From Knoellia sp. Soil729 (GTDB lineage Bacteria > Actinomycetota > Actinomycetes > Actinomycetales > Dermatophilaceae): DNA of 64,000 nt. Positions 45,600-53,773 of the stretch are shown in pieces. The stretch covers positions 501,629-565,628 of the forward strand of contig NZ_LMSA01000001.1 in the NCBI RefSeq assembly GCF_001427985.1, read 5' to 3'. Under the pieces are notes generated by a model that was not told the origin of the DNA, searched no databases, and saw only the letters and a program-made list of their open reading frames with translations. Both the position numbers and the translations under genes were made by a program. How positions within the stretch are numbered: position 1 is the first letter of the stretch; each line of letters begins with the position of its first letter.

Positions 45600-46738
45600 T
45601 GGGCGGACTCCATCGCTTCCGCGAGGATGCCACCGATCGTGCGGATGTCGTCCGTCGTCACCGCCGTGCCGGAGGGCATGACGATGACCCGGCGGGCCAC
45701 ATCCTCCGTGTGCGGCAGGACCAGTCCGGCGTGCGGGTACAGGTCACGGTAGGGCTGCATCCGGTGGATGCCGGGCCAGAAGTACTTGCGGGCCAGCACG
45801 TTGTTCTCGCGCAGCCGGGCGACGATGGCGTCGCGGACCTCCTGCGAGCCGGACTCGACCTCGAGGACGACGTACTGGTGGTTGTTGCGGTCGGAGTCCT
45901 CGAACGGCAGGGCTCTCAGCCCGGGCACCTCCGAGACGACCGCGGCATACGCCTCGGCGTTCTCGCGGTTGGTCGCGGTGACCTCCTCGATGGCCTCGAG
46001 GTTGGTCAGCCCCATCGCGGCGCTCACCTCGTTGAGCTTGCCGTTGGTGCCCGGATGGATGACGTTGTCCTCACCGGCAAAGCCGAAGTTGCGCATGAGG
46101 CGCATCCGCTCGGCGAGGTCGTCATCGTTGGTGAGGACGGCCCCGCCCTCGATCGTGTTGAAGAACTTCGTGGCGTGGAAGCTCAGCACCTCCGCCCGCC
46201 CGTGCGAACCGACCGGACGGCCGGCGAAGGTGCAGTCAAAGGCATGGGCGGCGTCGAAGATGAGCTCGAGGCCGCGCCGCTCGGCGATCTCCTCGAGTGC
46301 TGCGGCCGGCGCACTGCGGCCCCACAGGTGCACGGCGAGGATCCCGGTCGTGCGCGGTGTGATCATGCGCTCGACGGCTACGGGGTCGATCTGGTGGGTG
46401 TCGGGGTCGATGTCGGCGAACACCGGGACGATGCCCTGCCAGTGCAGGGCGTGCGCCGTGGCGACGAAGGTGTAGGAGGGGACGATGACCTCGTCGCGCA
46501 TCCCCACGGCGCGGATGGCGATCTCCAGGGCGATGGTGCCGTTGCACATCGCCAAGCAGTGCCGCACCCCCATGCGCTCTGCGATGCGCTCCTCGAGCTC
46601 ACGCACGAGGGGTCCGTCGTTGGACAACCACCGCCGGTCGAGGATGTCGTTGACCCGCTCCAGGAACCGCTCTCGGCTGCCGATGTTCGGGCGTCCAACG
46701 TGCAGCGGGGTCTCGAAGGCAGGCGCATCCAACGGCAT
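45596..46738 (-). CDS. DegT/DnrJ-type nucleotide-sugar 4-aminotransferase
   Basis: A 380-residue PLP aminotransferase. VIVPSYTFVATAHALHWQGIVPVFADIDPDT is the family core; the PLP lysine is in SFHATKFFNTIEGGAV; and LMRNFGFAGEDNV and NGKLNEVSAAMGL complete the active site. It is closest to WecE/VioA-like enzymes that aminate dTDP-4-keto-6-deoxyglucose. With the acyltransferase and WecF-like gene it would make and transfer a 4-acetamido-4,6-dideoxyhexose (Qui4NAc or Fuc4NAc). ATG at 46738. dTDP-glucose pathway genes (rmlA, rmlB) are not in the window. Confidence 0.88.
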   Translation of the reverse strand: MPLDAPAFETPLHVGRPNIGSRERFLERVNDILDRRWLSNDGPLVRELEERIAERMGVRHCLAMCNGTIALEIAIRAVGMRDEVIVPSYTFVATAHALHWQGIVPVFADIDPDTHQIDPVAVERMITPRTTGILAVHLWGRSAPAAALEEIAERRGLELIFDAAHAFDCTFAGRPVGSHGRAEVLSFHATKFFNTIEGGAVLTNDDDLAERMRLMRNFGFAGEDNVIHPGTNGKLNEVSAAMGLTNLEAIEEVTATNRENAEAYAAVVSEVPGLRALPFEDSDRNNHQYVVLEVESGSQEVRDAIVARLRENNVLARKYFWPGIHRMQPYRDLYPHAGLVLPHTEDVARRVIVMPSGTAVTTDDIRTIGGILAEAMESAQ

Positions 46739-46797
46739 GTGGGCAGCATAGTGGCGCTGCCCTCGCGCACCTCGTGCGACCCGGCCGTGGCGCAGGC

Positions 46798-47976
46798 CTA
46801 GCTCACGCCCGATGTCAGCAGGCGCTCGATGAGCTCGTCCTCGACAGCGACGTCGCGCTCGCTGCTGAGAGCCCGCGCGTGCTCGTGCGAACGTTCCTTC
46901 GCCGTCCTCACCCGCTCGGGGTCGAGCTGGCGCAGGGCCCGCACGAACGCGTCCTTGCTGAAGTCGTCACTCACGACGCCGAGGTCGTACTGGCGCACGA
47001 GCCGGGCCATCTCGGGGGCCGGGCCGACCGCCTGCGCGAGACGGGCCTGGACGAAGTCGAAGAACTTGTTGGGCAGGGCGTACTCGGCGTTGACGTTGAT
47101 CGGCGGCATGCAGAACGCCCCGACGTCGTAGGCGTTCAACGTCGCCGGCAGCTCGTCCGGCGCCACGGGGTCACGCAGGGCGATGCGGTCCTGGCCCGCG
47201 GCGAGCCGGGTGAGCTTGTCGAGGTAGCCCCCGCCGTCACCCGCCCCGACGAGGTAGAGGTCGAGCGTGGCGTGCGGGATCTCGATCACCGCTTCGATGA
47301 GCATCTCGAGGTTCCGCCCCGGGACCGCGCCGCCACTGTGGACGACACGGAGCAGGTCGTCCCGGACCGGGGTCGGCGCCAGCTCTGCACGGTAGGGCCC
47401 GGCGTTGCGCACGATGAGGGGTGCGGCGATGCCGTAGCGCTCCGCATAACGGTCGGCCAGGGGCTGGCACACCGTGGTCACGGCAGCCGCCTGCGGCAGG
47501 TACCGGCGGGCGATGTGGTCCATGAGCGGAGCCACGAGCAGCCGCCACGTCGTGACGTGCGAGAACTCCTCGGCCGCCCACTCGTGCATGTCGCACCAGA
47601 CCGGTGCACCCGAGGCGACCTCCATGGCCAGCGGGATGGCGCGCGCGTCATTGGCCACGACGAGGTCGAACCGTTCGTTCCCGATCAGCTCGCGCCCCTT
47701 CTTGAGCCCCGGGGCCGCCATCTCCGCCCGCCGCAGCATGCGTGTCGCCAGCAGCGGCAACCCCGCTGCGGTGCGGGGAAGGCTGGGCGCCCCGTCCGGG
47801 AGCCGGAGGTGGCGGGCGACCCCCGAGGGGGCCTCGCCGTAACCGAGGCTGGTGACCTCACCGTGCCGCGCGAGCACCTCGAGCTGGCGCAGGACGCGGG
47901 CGTCCCGCAGCAGCGTCGAGTAGGAGATCGAGAGGATCCGCGGTCGGCGCGCCGGCTCGCTCATGGGGCTGCTCAC
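46798..47976 (-). CDS. GT4-type glycosyltransferase
   Basis: A 392-residue GT-B enzyme: RILSISYSTLLRDARVLRQL, FDLVVANDARAIPLAM, VWCDMHEWAAEEF, a VHSGGAVPGRNLEMLIEA donor-domain start and ALPNKFFDFVQARLAQAVGP. A GTG at 47976, 1 bp after the preceding stop, is used; ATG at 47964 is an alternative. It sits between the four-gene WbpA/D/E/B set and the 4-amino-sugar cassette and may transfer the diacetamido-uronic acid; that is inference from position. Confidence 0.82.
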   Translation of the reverse strand: MSSPMSEPARRPRILSISYSTLLRDARVLRQLEVLARHGEVTSLGYGEAPSGVARHLRLPDGAPSLPRTAAGLPLLATRMLRRAEMAAPGLKKGRELIGNERFDLVVANDARAIPLAMEVASGAPVWCDMHEWAAEEFSHVTTWRLLVAPLMDHIARRYLPQAAAVTTVCQPLADRYAERYGIAAPLIVRNAGPYRAELAPTPVRDDLLRVVHSGGAVPGRNLEMLIEAVIEIPHATLDLYLVGAGDGGGYLDKLTRLAAGQDRIALRDPVAPDELPATLNAYDVGAFCMPPINVNAEYALPNKFFDFVQARLAQAVGPAPEMARLVRQYDLGVVSDDFSKDAFVRALRQLDPERVRTAKERSHEHARALSSERDVAVEDELIERLLTSGVS

Positions 47977-47977
47977 G

Positions 47978-48964
47978 TCAGAGGGTGACGGTGTGACCGG
48001 TGGTGGCCGACTCGATGCAGGCCTCGGCGACGCGCACCGTCTGCAGGCCCTGGGTCATCGTGACGATGTCGGCGTCCTTGCCGAGCACGGCGTCGCGGAA
48101 CTGCTCGTGCTCGACCCGCAGCGGCTCGGGCTTGGCGATGGCGTAGCGGATGACGTCTCCCTCGGAGACCCCCCGGAAGTTCGCGATGTCGTCCCAGGTG
48201 GTCTGCACCTCACCGTTGGCGTAGAAGGTGAGATCCGCGGTGAGGGTGTCCGCGACGAACGCGCCCTTCTCACCGGTGATGATCGTGACCCGCTCCTTGA
48301 GCGGGGAGAGCCAGTTGACGAGGTGGTTGGTCACGACACCGTTGGCCAGCTGACCGGTGACCGCGACGAGGTCCTCGAACTCCCGACCGCTCTTGTATGC
48401 CGTGCGCGCCGAGACCGAGGTGAACTCCTGCTGGGTGACCCAGGCGGTGAGGTCGATGTCGTGGGTGCCGAGGTCCTTGACGACCCCGACGTCGGCGATG
48501 CGCGCCGGGAACGGGCCCTGGCGACGCGTCGAGACCTGGTAGAGGTCACCGAGGTCACCGGCCTCCAGGCGACGACGAGCCTCCTGCAGGGCAGGGTTGT
48601 AACGCTCTATGTGACCCACCGCGCCCACCAGGCCCTTGGCCTCGAACGCCTGCGCGACCTTGGTCGCGGCCGGGGTGTCCTGGGCAAGGGGCTTCTCGAT
48701 GATGGCGTGGACCCCGGCCTCGGCCAGGGCCAGGCCGACCCGCTCGTGGTAGACGGTCGGGACGGCGACCATGCAGTAGTCGAGGCCCTGCTCGATGAGC
48801 TGCTCGACGTTCTCCAGCACCGGGCGGCCACCGGCGACGTTGTGGACGTCACCGCCGGGGTCGGCCACTGCCACGAGGTCCACGCCGGGAAGGCTGGCCA
48901 GGACCCGAGCGTGGTGGCGGCCCATCATCCCCAGACCGATGAGGCCCGCACGCAGGTTCGCCAT
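47978..48964 (-). CDS. wbpB: UDP-GlcNAc(A) 3-dehydrogenase, Gfo/Idh/MocA family (WbpB/WlbA)
   Basis: A 328-residue NAD-dependent oxidoreductase: Rossmann GLIGLGMMGRHHARVL, the EKP motif in IIEKPLAQ (catalytic Lys), VGHIERYNPA and KDLGTHDIDLTAW. In the WbpA-B-E-D route it oxidises C3 of UDP-GlcNAcA to the 3-keto sugar. The ATG (48962-48964) overlaps the preceding stop by one base (TGATG). Symbol by pathway analogy. Confidence 0.86.
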   Translation of the reverse strand: MANLRAGLIGLGMMGRHHARVLASLPGVDLVAVADPGGDVHNVAGGRPVLENVEQLIEQGLDYCMVAVPTVYHERVGLALAEAGVHAIIEKPLAQDTPAATKVAQAFEAKGLVGAVGHIERYNPALQEARRRLEAGDLGDLYQVSTRRQGPFPARIADVGVVKDLGTHDIDLTAWVTQQEFTSVSARTAYKSGREFEDLVAVTGQLANGVVTNHLVNWLSPLKERVTIITGEKGAFVADTLTADLTFYANGEVQTTWDDIANFRGVSEGDVIRYAIAKPEPLRVEHEQFRDAVLGKDADIVTMTQGLQTVRVAEACIESATTGHTVTL

Positions 48965-50076
48965 CAGGCACCGGCCTTCGCGAGCGTGTTGACGGCCTGC
49001 ACGACCCGCTCGAGGTCGGCCTGGCTCAACGACGGGTGCACCGGCAACGACAGGCACTGCGCGGCGGCCTTCATCGTCTCGGGCAGGTCGACGTCCCGGG
49101 TGTCGTTGACGAACGGCTTGAGCTGGTGGTTGGGCACCGGGTAGAACATCCCGGACCCGATGTTGAACTGCTCCCTGAGCGCGGCCGCGAAGCCGTCACG
49201 GTCCTGCGGAACCCGCACCGTGTACTGGTGGTAGACGTGCACCGCACCGTCCGCGACCGGCGGCACCGTGACCCCCTCGAGGTTCGCGTCGTAGAACGCC
49301 GCGTTCTCCTGCCGGGTCCTGGTCCACGCGTCGACCTTCTTGAGTTGCTCACGACCGATGGCGGCGTGGATGTCGGTCATGCGGGTGTTGAAGCCCACGA
49401 CCTCGTTGTGGTACTGCTTCTCCATCCCCTGGTTGCGGTACAGGCGCATGAGTCGCTCGATCTCGGGGTCGGCGATGGAGACCATGCCGCCCTCACCCGA
49501 GGTCATGTTCTTCGTCGGGTACAGCGAGAACATCGCGAACGTGCCGAACGCCCCCACCGGGGTGCCGTCCAGCGACGCCCCATGTGCCTGGGCAGCGTCC
49601 TCGTAGACCTGCAGGCCGTGCTGGTCCGCCATCGCCATGATCTGCTTCATCTTGGCCGGGTGCCCGTACAGGTGCACCGGCATGACCCCCACGGTCCGGT
49701 CCGTGATGGCAGCCTCGATCGCCGCCGGTGAGATGCAGAAGTCATCGGCATCGATGTCGGCGAACACCGGGGTCGCCCCCGTCAACGCCACCGAGTTGCA
49801 CGTCGCCGCGAACGTGAAGGACGGCACGATGACCTCGTCCCCGGCCTTGACCCCGCTGGAGAGCAGACCCAGGTGCTGGCCACTGGTCCCCGAGTTCACC
49901 GCCACACAGGGACGTCCGAGCCCGAAGTGCGCCGAGAACTCCTCCTCGAACGCCTTGACCTCGGGCCCCTGGGCCAACATGCCACTGCGCATCACCCGGT
50001 CGACGGCGGCACGCTCCTCGTCGCCGATGAGGGGCTTTGCCGGGGAGATGAATGCTGGCGTCGTGGTCTCGGTCAT
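48964..50076 (-). CDS. wbpE: UDP-3-keto-GlcNAcA 3-aminotransferase (WbpE/WlbC type, DegT family)
   Basis: A 370-residue PLP enzyme: VNSGTSGQHLGLLSSGVKAGDEVIVPSFTFAAT, YEDAAQAHGA (PLP-binding Asp), the Schiff-base Lys in SLYPTKNMTSGEGGMV, and NTRMTDIHAAIG. It would aminate the 3-keto intermediate using glutamate. Its ATG overlaps the acetyltransferase stop (ATGA, 50073-50076). It is a paralog of the aminotransferase at 45596, but belongs to the WbpE branch by neighbours and the GEGG active site. Confidence 0.88.
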   Translation of the reverse strand: MTETTTPAFISPAKPLIGDEERAAVDRVMRSGMLAQGPEVKAFEEEFSAHFGLGRPCVAVNSGTSGQHLGLLSSGVKAGDEVIVPSFTFAATCNSVALTGATPVFADIDADDFCISPAAIEAAITDRTVGVMPVHLYGHPAKMKQIMAMADQHGLQVYEDAAQAHGASLDGTPVGAFGTFAMFSLYPTKNMTSGEGGMVSIADPEIERLMRLYRNQGMEKQYHNEVVGFNTRMTDIHAAIGREQLKKVDAWTRTRQENAAFYDANLEGVTVPPVADGAVHVYHQYTVRVPQDRDGFAAALREQFNIGSGMFYPVPNHQLKPFVNDTRDVDLPETMKAAAQCLSLPVHPSLSQADLERVVQAVNTLAKAGA

Positions 50077-50675
50077 GGTGTGACGGCCTCCGTCAGGGTG
50101 TCGTTGGTCTGGATGTAGGTGTCGCCGGTCTGGGGGCAGATCCACGTGTCTGGCTGCTCGCCGGCCTCGAGCGGAACGCCCGCCTTGCCGACCCAGCGGA
50201 TGCGCTTGGCGGGGACGCCGGCGACGAGGGCGAAGTCGGGCACGTCGGCGGTGACCACGGACCCGGCGGCCACGAGGGCCCACCGGCCGATCGTCACCGG
50301 AGCGATGCACACCGCGCGGGCCCCGATCGAGGCACCCGTGCGGCAGGTCACGCCCACGGCCTCCCAGTCGTCACCGGACTTGATGCTGCCGTCGGGACTG
50401 ACCGCACGCGGGTAGTGGTCATTGGTGAACACCACCGCCGGTCCGACGAAGACACCGTCCTCGAGCACAGCCGGCTCGTAGACGAGTGCGTAGTTCTGGA
50501 CCTTGCAGTTGTCGCCCATCCTGACGCCCGTGCCGATGTAGGCGCCTCGGCCCACGATGCAGTTGGCGCCGAGGACAGCGCCCTCACGCACCTGCGCGAG
50601 GTGCCAGATCGAGGAGCCGTCCCCGATCTCGGCTGCGTCCGCCACGTCAGCACTCTCGACGATGCGCACCCCCAC
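50073..50675 (-). CDS. wbpD: UDP-GlcNAc3NA 3-N-acetyltransferase (WbpD/WlbB type)
   Basis: A 200-residue hexapeptide-repeat enzyme: IVGRGAYIGTGVRMGDNCKVQNYALVYEP, GPAVVFTNDHYPRA and an APVTIGRWALVAAGSVVTADVPDFALVAGVPAKRI ending, matching WbpD/WlbB. The last about 35 residues contain the C-x-Q-T-G-D-T-Y tail. It acetylates the 3-amino group to give UDP-GlcNAc3NAcA. Start ATG at 50675, 3 bp after the dehydrogenase stop. Confidence 0.88.
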   Translation of the reverse strand: MGVRIVESADVADAAEIGDGSSIWHLAQVREGAVLGANCIVGRGAYIGTGVRMGDNCKVQNYALVYEPAVLEDGVFVGPAVVFTNDHYPRAVSPDGSIKSGDDWEAVGVTCRTGASIGARAVCIAPVTIGRWALVAAGSVVTADVPDFALVAGVPAKRIRWVGKAGVPLEAGEQPDTWICPQTGDTYIQTNDTLTEAVTP

Positions 50676-50678
50676 GGC

Positions 50679-51989
50679 TCAGGCCTCCTTCTGGGCCTGG
50701 CCGACGACGATGAGCCGCGTGCCCTCGAAGCGGGTGGGGTCGAGGACCCGACGCCCGTCGACGACGACCTCGGCTCCGGGCAGGTCGCTGGCCGACAGGT
50801 CGCGGTACTCCGCGTGGTCGGCCTGGAGGATCGCCAGGTCGACCGGCTCCCCGATGGCGTACGCGTCCCAGCCGAAGCGGGCCAGCTCCTCGGGCGAGTA
50901 CATCGGGTCGTGGACGACGACGTCGGCCCCGGCCTCGCGCAGCGCCTCGACCGTGGCGAAGACCCCGGAGAACGCGGTCTCCTTGACGCCACCGCGGTAG
51001 GACGCACCCAGAACCGCCGCCTTCTTGCCCTGCAGCGACCCACCCATGGCGCCTGCGGCCAGACCGACGCAGTAGGACGGCATCTCGAGGTTGGCCTCTC
51101 GGGCGGCCGACACCACCGTCGCGTGCGGGTCGTTCCAGAGGTACAGGCGCGGGTAGACGGGGATGCAGTGCCCGCCCACGGCGATGCCGGGACGGTGGAT
51201 GTGGCTGTAGGGCTGGGAGTTGCTCGCGTCGATCACCTGGTGCACGTCGATGCCGTGCTCCGCCGCGAAGCGCGCGAACTGGTTGGCGAGGCCGATGTTG
51301 ACGTCGCGGTAGGTCGTCTCGGCGAGCTTGGCCATCTCGGCGGCCTCGGCCGACCCGAGGTCCCAGACACCGTTGCCACGCTCGAGGTCCGCCCGGTCGT
51401 CGAACTGGAGCACCTCCTCGTAGAACGCGCGGGCACGGTCCGCACCCTCCTGGGAGAGCCCTCCGAGCAGCTTGGGGTACTTGCGGAGGTCGGCGAAGAC
51501 ACGCCCGGTCAGCACGCGCTCGGGCGAGAACACGAGGTGGAAGTCGCGCCCCTCCACCAGTCCGGAGCCCTCCTCCAGCCGCGGCTTCCACCGGGTGCGG
51601 GTCGTCCCGACGGGCAGCGTCGTCTCGTAGATGACCAACGTCGAGCCGTCCGCGCGCAGGCCACGGGCGATGTCCTCGGTCGCTGCGTCCATCCCGCCGA
51701 AGTCGGGGCGGGCCTCCTCGTCGACGAACAGCGGGACGACCACGACCACGGCGTCGCTCTCTGCCACCGCCGCCGCCGTGTCGGTGCTCGCGCGCAGGGC
51801 GCCTGATCCGGACACCTCTGCGAGGTACTCGGCGAGGTGCGCCTCCCCCGGGAACGGCTCCGTGCCGGCATTCACTGCGTCGACCACCGCCTGGCTGACG
51901 TCGGCACCGATGACCTCGGCCCCGGACCGGGCGAACTGCACCGCGAGTGGAAGTCCGATCTTGCCCAGGCCGATGACGGTGACCTTCAT
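50679..51989 (-). CDS. wbpA: UDP-N-acetylglucosamine 6-dehydrogenase (WbpA-type nucleotide-sugar dehydrogenase)
   Basis: A 436-residue NAD-dependent dehydrogenase: Rossmann VIGLGKIGLPLAVQFA, SPERVLTGRVFADLRKYPKLLGG, KLAETTYRDVNIGLANQFA and the catalytic Cys in IAVGGHCIPVYP. It oxidises the C6 of UDP-GlcNAc (or UDP-ManNAc) to the uronic acid, the first step of the four-gene route here. ATG at 51989 with AAGGAGCTTC just upstream. It is the first gene of the eight-gene minus-strand operon down to 43803. C6 oxidation is certain from family; the exact hexosamine is inferred from wbpB/D/E beside it. Confidence 0.89.
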   Translation of the reverse strand: MKVTVIGLGKIGLPLAVQFARSGAEVIGADVSQAVVDAVNAGTEPFPGEAHLAEYLAEVSGSGALRASTDTAAAVAESDAVVVVVPLFVDEEARPDFGGMDAATEDIARGLRADGSTLVIYETTLPVGTTRTRWKPRLEEGSGLVEGRDFHLVFSPERVLTGRVFADLRKYPKLLGGLSQEGADRARAFYEEVLQFDDRADLERGNGVWDLGSAEAAEMAKLAETTYRDVNIGLANQFARFAAEHGIDVHQVIDASNSQPYSHIHRPGIAVGGHCIPVYPRLYLWNDPHATVVSAAREANLEMPSYCVGLAAGAMGGSLQGKKAAVLGASYRGGVKETAFSGVFATVEALREAGADVVVHDPMYSPEELARFGWDAYAIGEPVDLAILQADHAEYRDLSASDLPGAEVVVDGRRVLDPTRFEGTRLIVVGQAQKEA

Positions 51990-52059
51990 GAAGCTCCTTG
52001 TGTTCGAGTGCAGCGAGCGATTCCGCACGCCATCGTAGCCGGGGAGGAGACGACCACCG

Positions 52060-52803
52060 TCAGGCGCGGAGGTCCTCGGCGTACTCCTCCAGCGTCTCCT
52101 CGATCGAGGCGTCGGCGCGCAGCTCGCCCCGGCGCAGGTACAGACCACGGGTGCAGAACCGGCGCAGGTCCTTCTCGTTGTGGCTCACGAGGAAGAGCGT
52201 CCGCCCGTCCGCCAGGAGCTCCTCCATCCGTGCGTAGCAGCTCTCGCGGAACGCCTTGTCCCCCACGGCCAGCACCTCGTCGACCAGGATGATCGGCTCG
52301 TCGAGGGTGGTGATGACGGCGAAGCCGAGGCGCACCTTCATTCCCGACGAGAAGTGGCGGTATGCCGTGTCGAGCCCGTCGCGGACCTGTGGCCCGGCGA
52401 AGTCGACGATCTCGTCGAACCGCTCGTCGATCACCTTCTTGGGCAGGCCGTGCAGCCCTGCCGTGAGGTAGATGTTGTCCCGCGCGGACAGCTCCCCCAC
52501 GAACCCACCGGTGAGCTCGATGAGCGGCGCCACACCTCCACGGACCTGCACCGACCCCTCGTCCGGGAGGAGGACCCCGGCGATCATCTTGAGCAGCGTG
52601 CTCTTGCCGGAGCCGTTGCCCCCGACCAGCCCGACCGCCTCGCCCGGCTGGATGTCGAACGAGACGTCTCGCAGCGCCCAGAAGGTCTCCTTGCTGGCGC
52701 CGCTGCGGCCCTGGAAGAGCATCTCGCGCACCTGCATCCGCCGTCGACGGGCTCGCAGGAACTCGATGCCGAGACCGTTGACGGAGATGACCGGGTCACT
52801 CAT
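52060..52803 (-). CDS. polysaccharide/teichoic acid ABC exporter ATPase (TagH/Wzt type)
   Basis: A 247-residue ATPase: Walker [19 protein letters not shown]-loop region [20 protein letters not shown], signature [13 protein letters not shown], Walker [14 protein letters not shown], and H-loop LFLVSHN. The FSSGM signature is typical of exporters of teichoic acid and O-antigen. There is no C-terminal carbohydrate-binding extension, so it is the short TagH form. ATG at 52803, overlapping the permease stop (TGATG). Confidence 0.91.
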   Translation of the reverse strand: MSDPVISVNGLGIEFLRARRRRMQVREMLFQGRSGASKETFWALRDVSFDIQPGEAVGLVGGNGSGKSTLLKMIAGVLLPDEGSVQVRGGVAPLIELTGGFVGELSARDNIYLTAGLHGLPKKVIDERFDEIVDFAGPQVRDGLDTAYRHFSSGMKVRLGFAVITTLDEPIILVDEVLAVGDKAFRESCYARMEELLADGRTLFLVSHNEKDLRRFCTRGLYLRRGELRADASIEETLEEYAEDLRA

Positions 52804-53612
52804 CAGATCTCCTTGAGCACACTGCGCTCGAGCCGGGAGAAGACGCGGAAGCCGAGGAGGAGCAGGATGACGGCGGTGACCACGGAGAGCCCGATCGGGC
52901 CCCACATGATGGGGTAGCGGTCGTGCTCGAAGAAGCCGGCACGCATGGCCTCGACGACTCCGGTGAGCGGGTTCAGCCAGGTGAGGCGGTCCCACGGTGC
53001 GGGAACGAGGTGACCGGTGTAGATGATCGGGGTCGCGTAGAAGCCCATCCTCAGCAGGATGCGCACGACCCTCTGCATGTCCGTCACCAGGACCGTCACG
53101 GGGGCGAGCAGCAGGCCGATCCCGACGAGCGCCACGAACTGCACGAGCACGCCGAGCGGGAACAGGATGAGCCACCGGTTGAGGTGCAGCTCCCCACGCG
53201 CGAAGTAGAAGAGCGCGAAGGCCAGCAGGACCGGCAGCGAGAGGAGGTACTCGACACCCTTGCTGCACACCACGCGGACGACCCAGACCTCGCGGGGCAG
53301 GTTGGTGGAGCGCACCAGGCGCGCCTCGGAGATGAGCGCTCGGGAGGTGTCGGTGGTCGACGCGGAGAACCACTGCCAGCTGAGCAGTCCGATGACGAGG
53401 AAGAGGAAGTAGGGCTGGTGACCCAGGTCGCCGCGCCGCAGGATGCCCACGAAGACGACGAAGTAGATGAGGGACATCAGCAGCGGGTCCAGGACGGTCC
53501 ACAGGTAGCCGAGCACGCTCCTGCTGTACCTCACTCGGAGGTCACGGACGACCAGGGTCGACAGGACGCTGCGGCGATCCACCAGCACACGGGTACGACC
53601 GACGAGTCCCAT
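52803..53612 (-). CDS. polysaccharide/teichoic acid ABC exporter permease (TagG/Wzm type)
   Basis: A 269-residue ABC-2 permease with six helices: [35 protein letters not shown] is the conserved opening of the TagG family, and [17 protein letters not shown] is its C-terminal signature. ATG at 53612 is chosen for AGGAGG 5 nt upstream; a GTG at 53618 would lie within that site. It forms the exporter with the overlapping ATPase. Expected cargo is the polyol-phosphate polymer built by the TagF-like proteins encoded divergently. Confidence 0.91.
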   Translation of the reverse strand: MGLVGRTRVLVDRRSVLSTLVVRDLRVRYSRSVLGYLWTVLDPLLMSLIYFVVFVGILRRGDLGHQPYFLFLVIGLLSWQWFSASTTDTSRALISEARLVRSTNLPREVWVVRVVCSKGVEYLLSLPVLLAFALFYFARGELHLNRWLILFPLGVLVQFVALVGIGLLLAPVTVLVTDMQRVVRILLRMGFYATPIIYTGHLVPAPWDRLTWLNPLTGVVEAMRAGFFEHDRYPIMWGPIGLSVVTAVILLLLGFRVFSRLERSVLKEI

Positions 53613-53773
53613 CGACACCTCCTTCTTCCCGCTGTCACACCTTGTCGTGAGGAACGCGTGTGCAGGCTACTGCACCTGTGCCCGTGAGCCCCTCAACGGC
53701 TCGGAGGCCCTCCTCGTGGTGCTCTAGGCTCGGTCACGTTCTGTCAGTCCTACCTGCGAGGTTCCCCTTCCGT

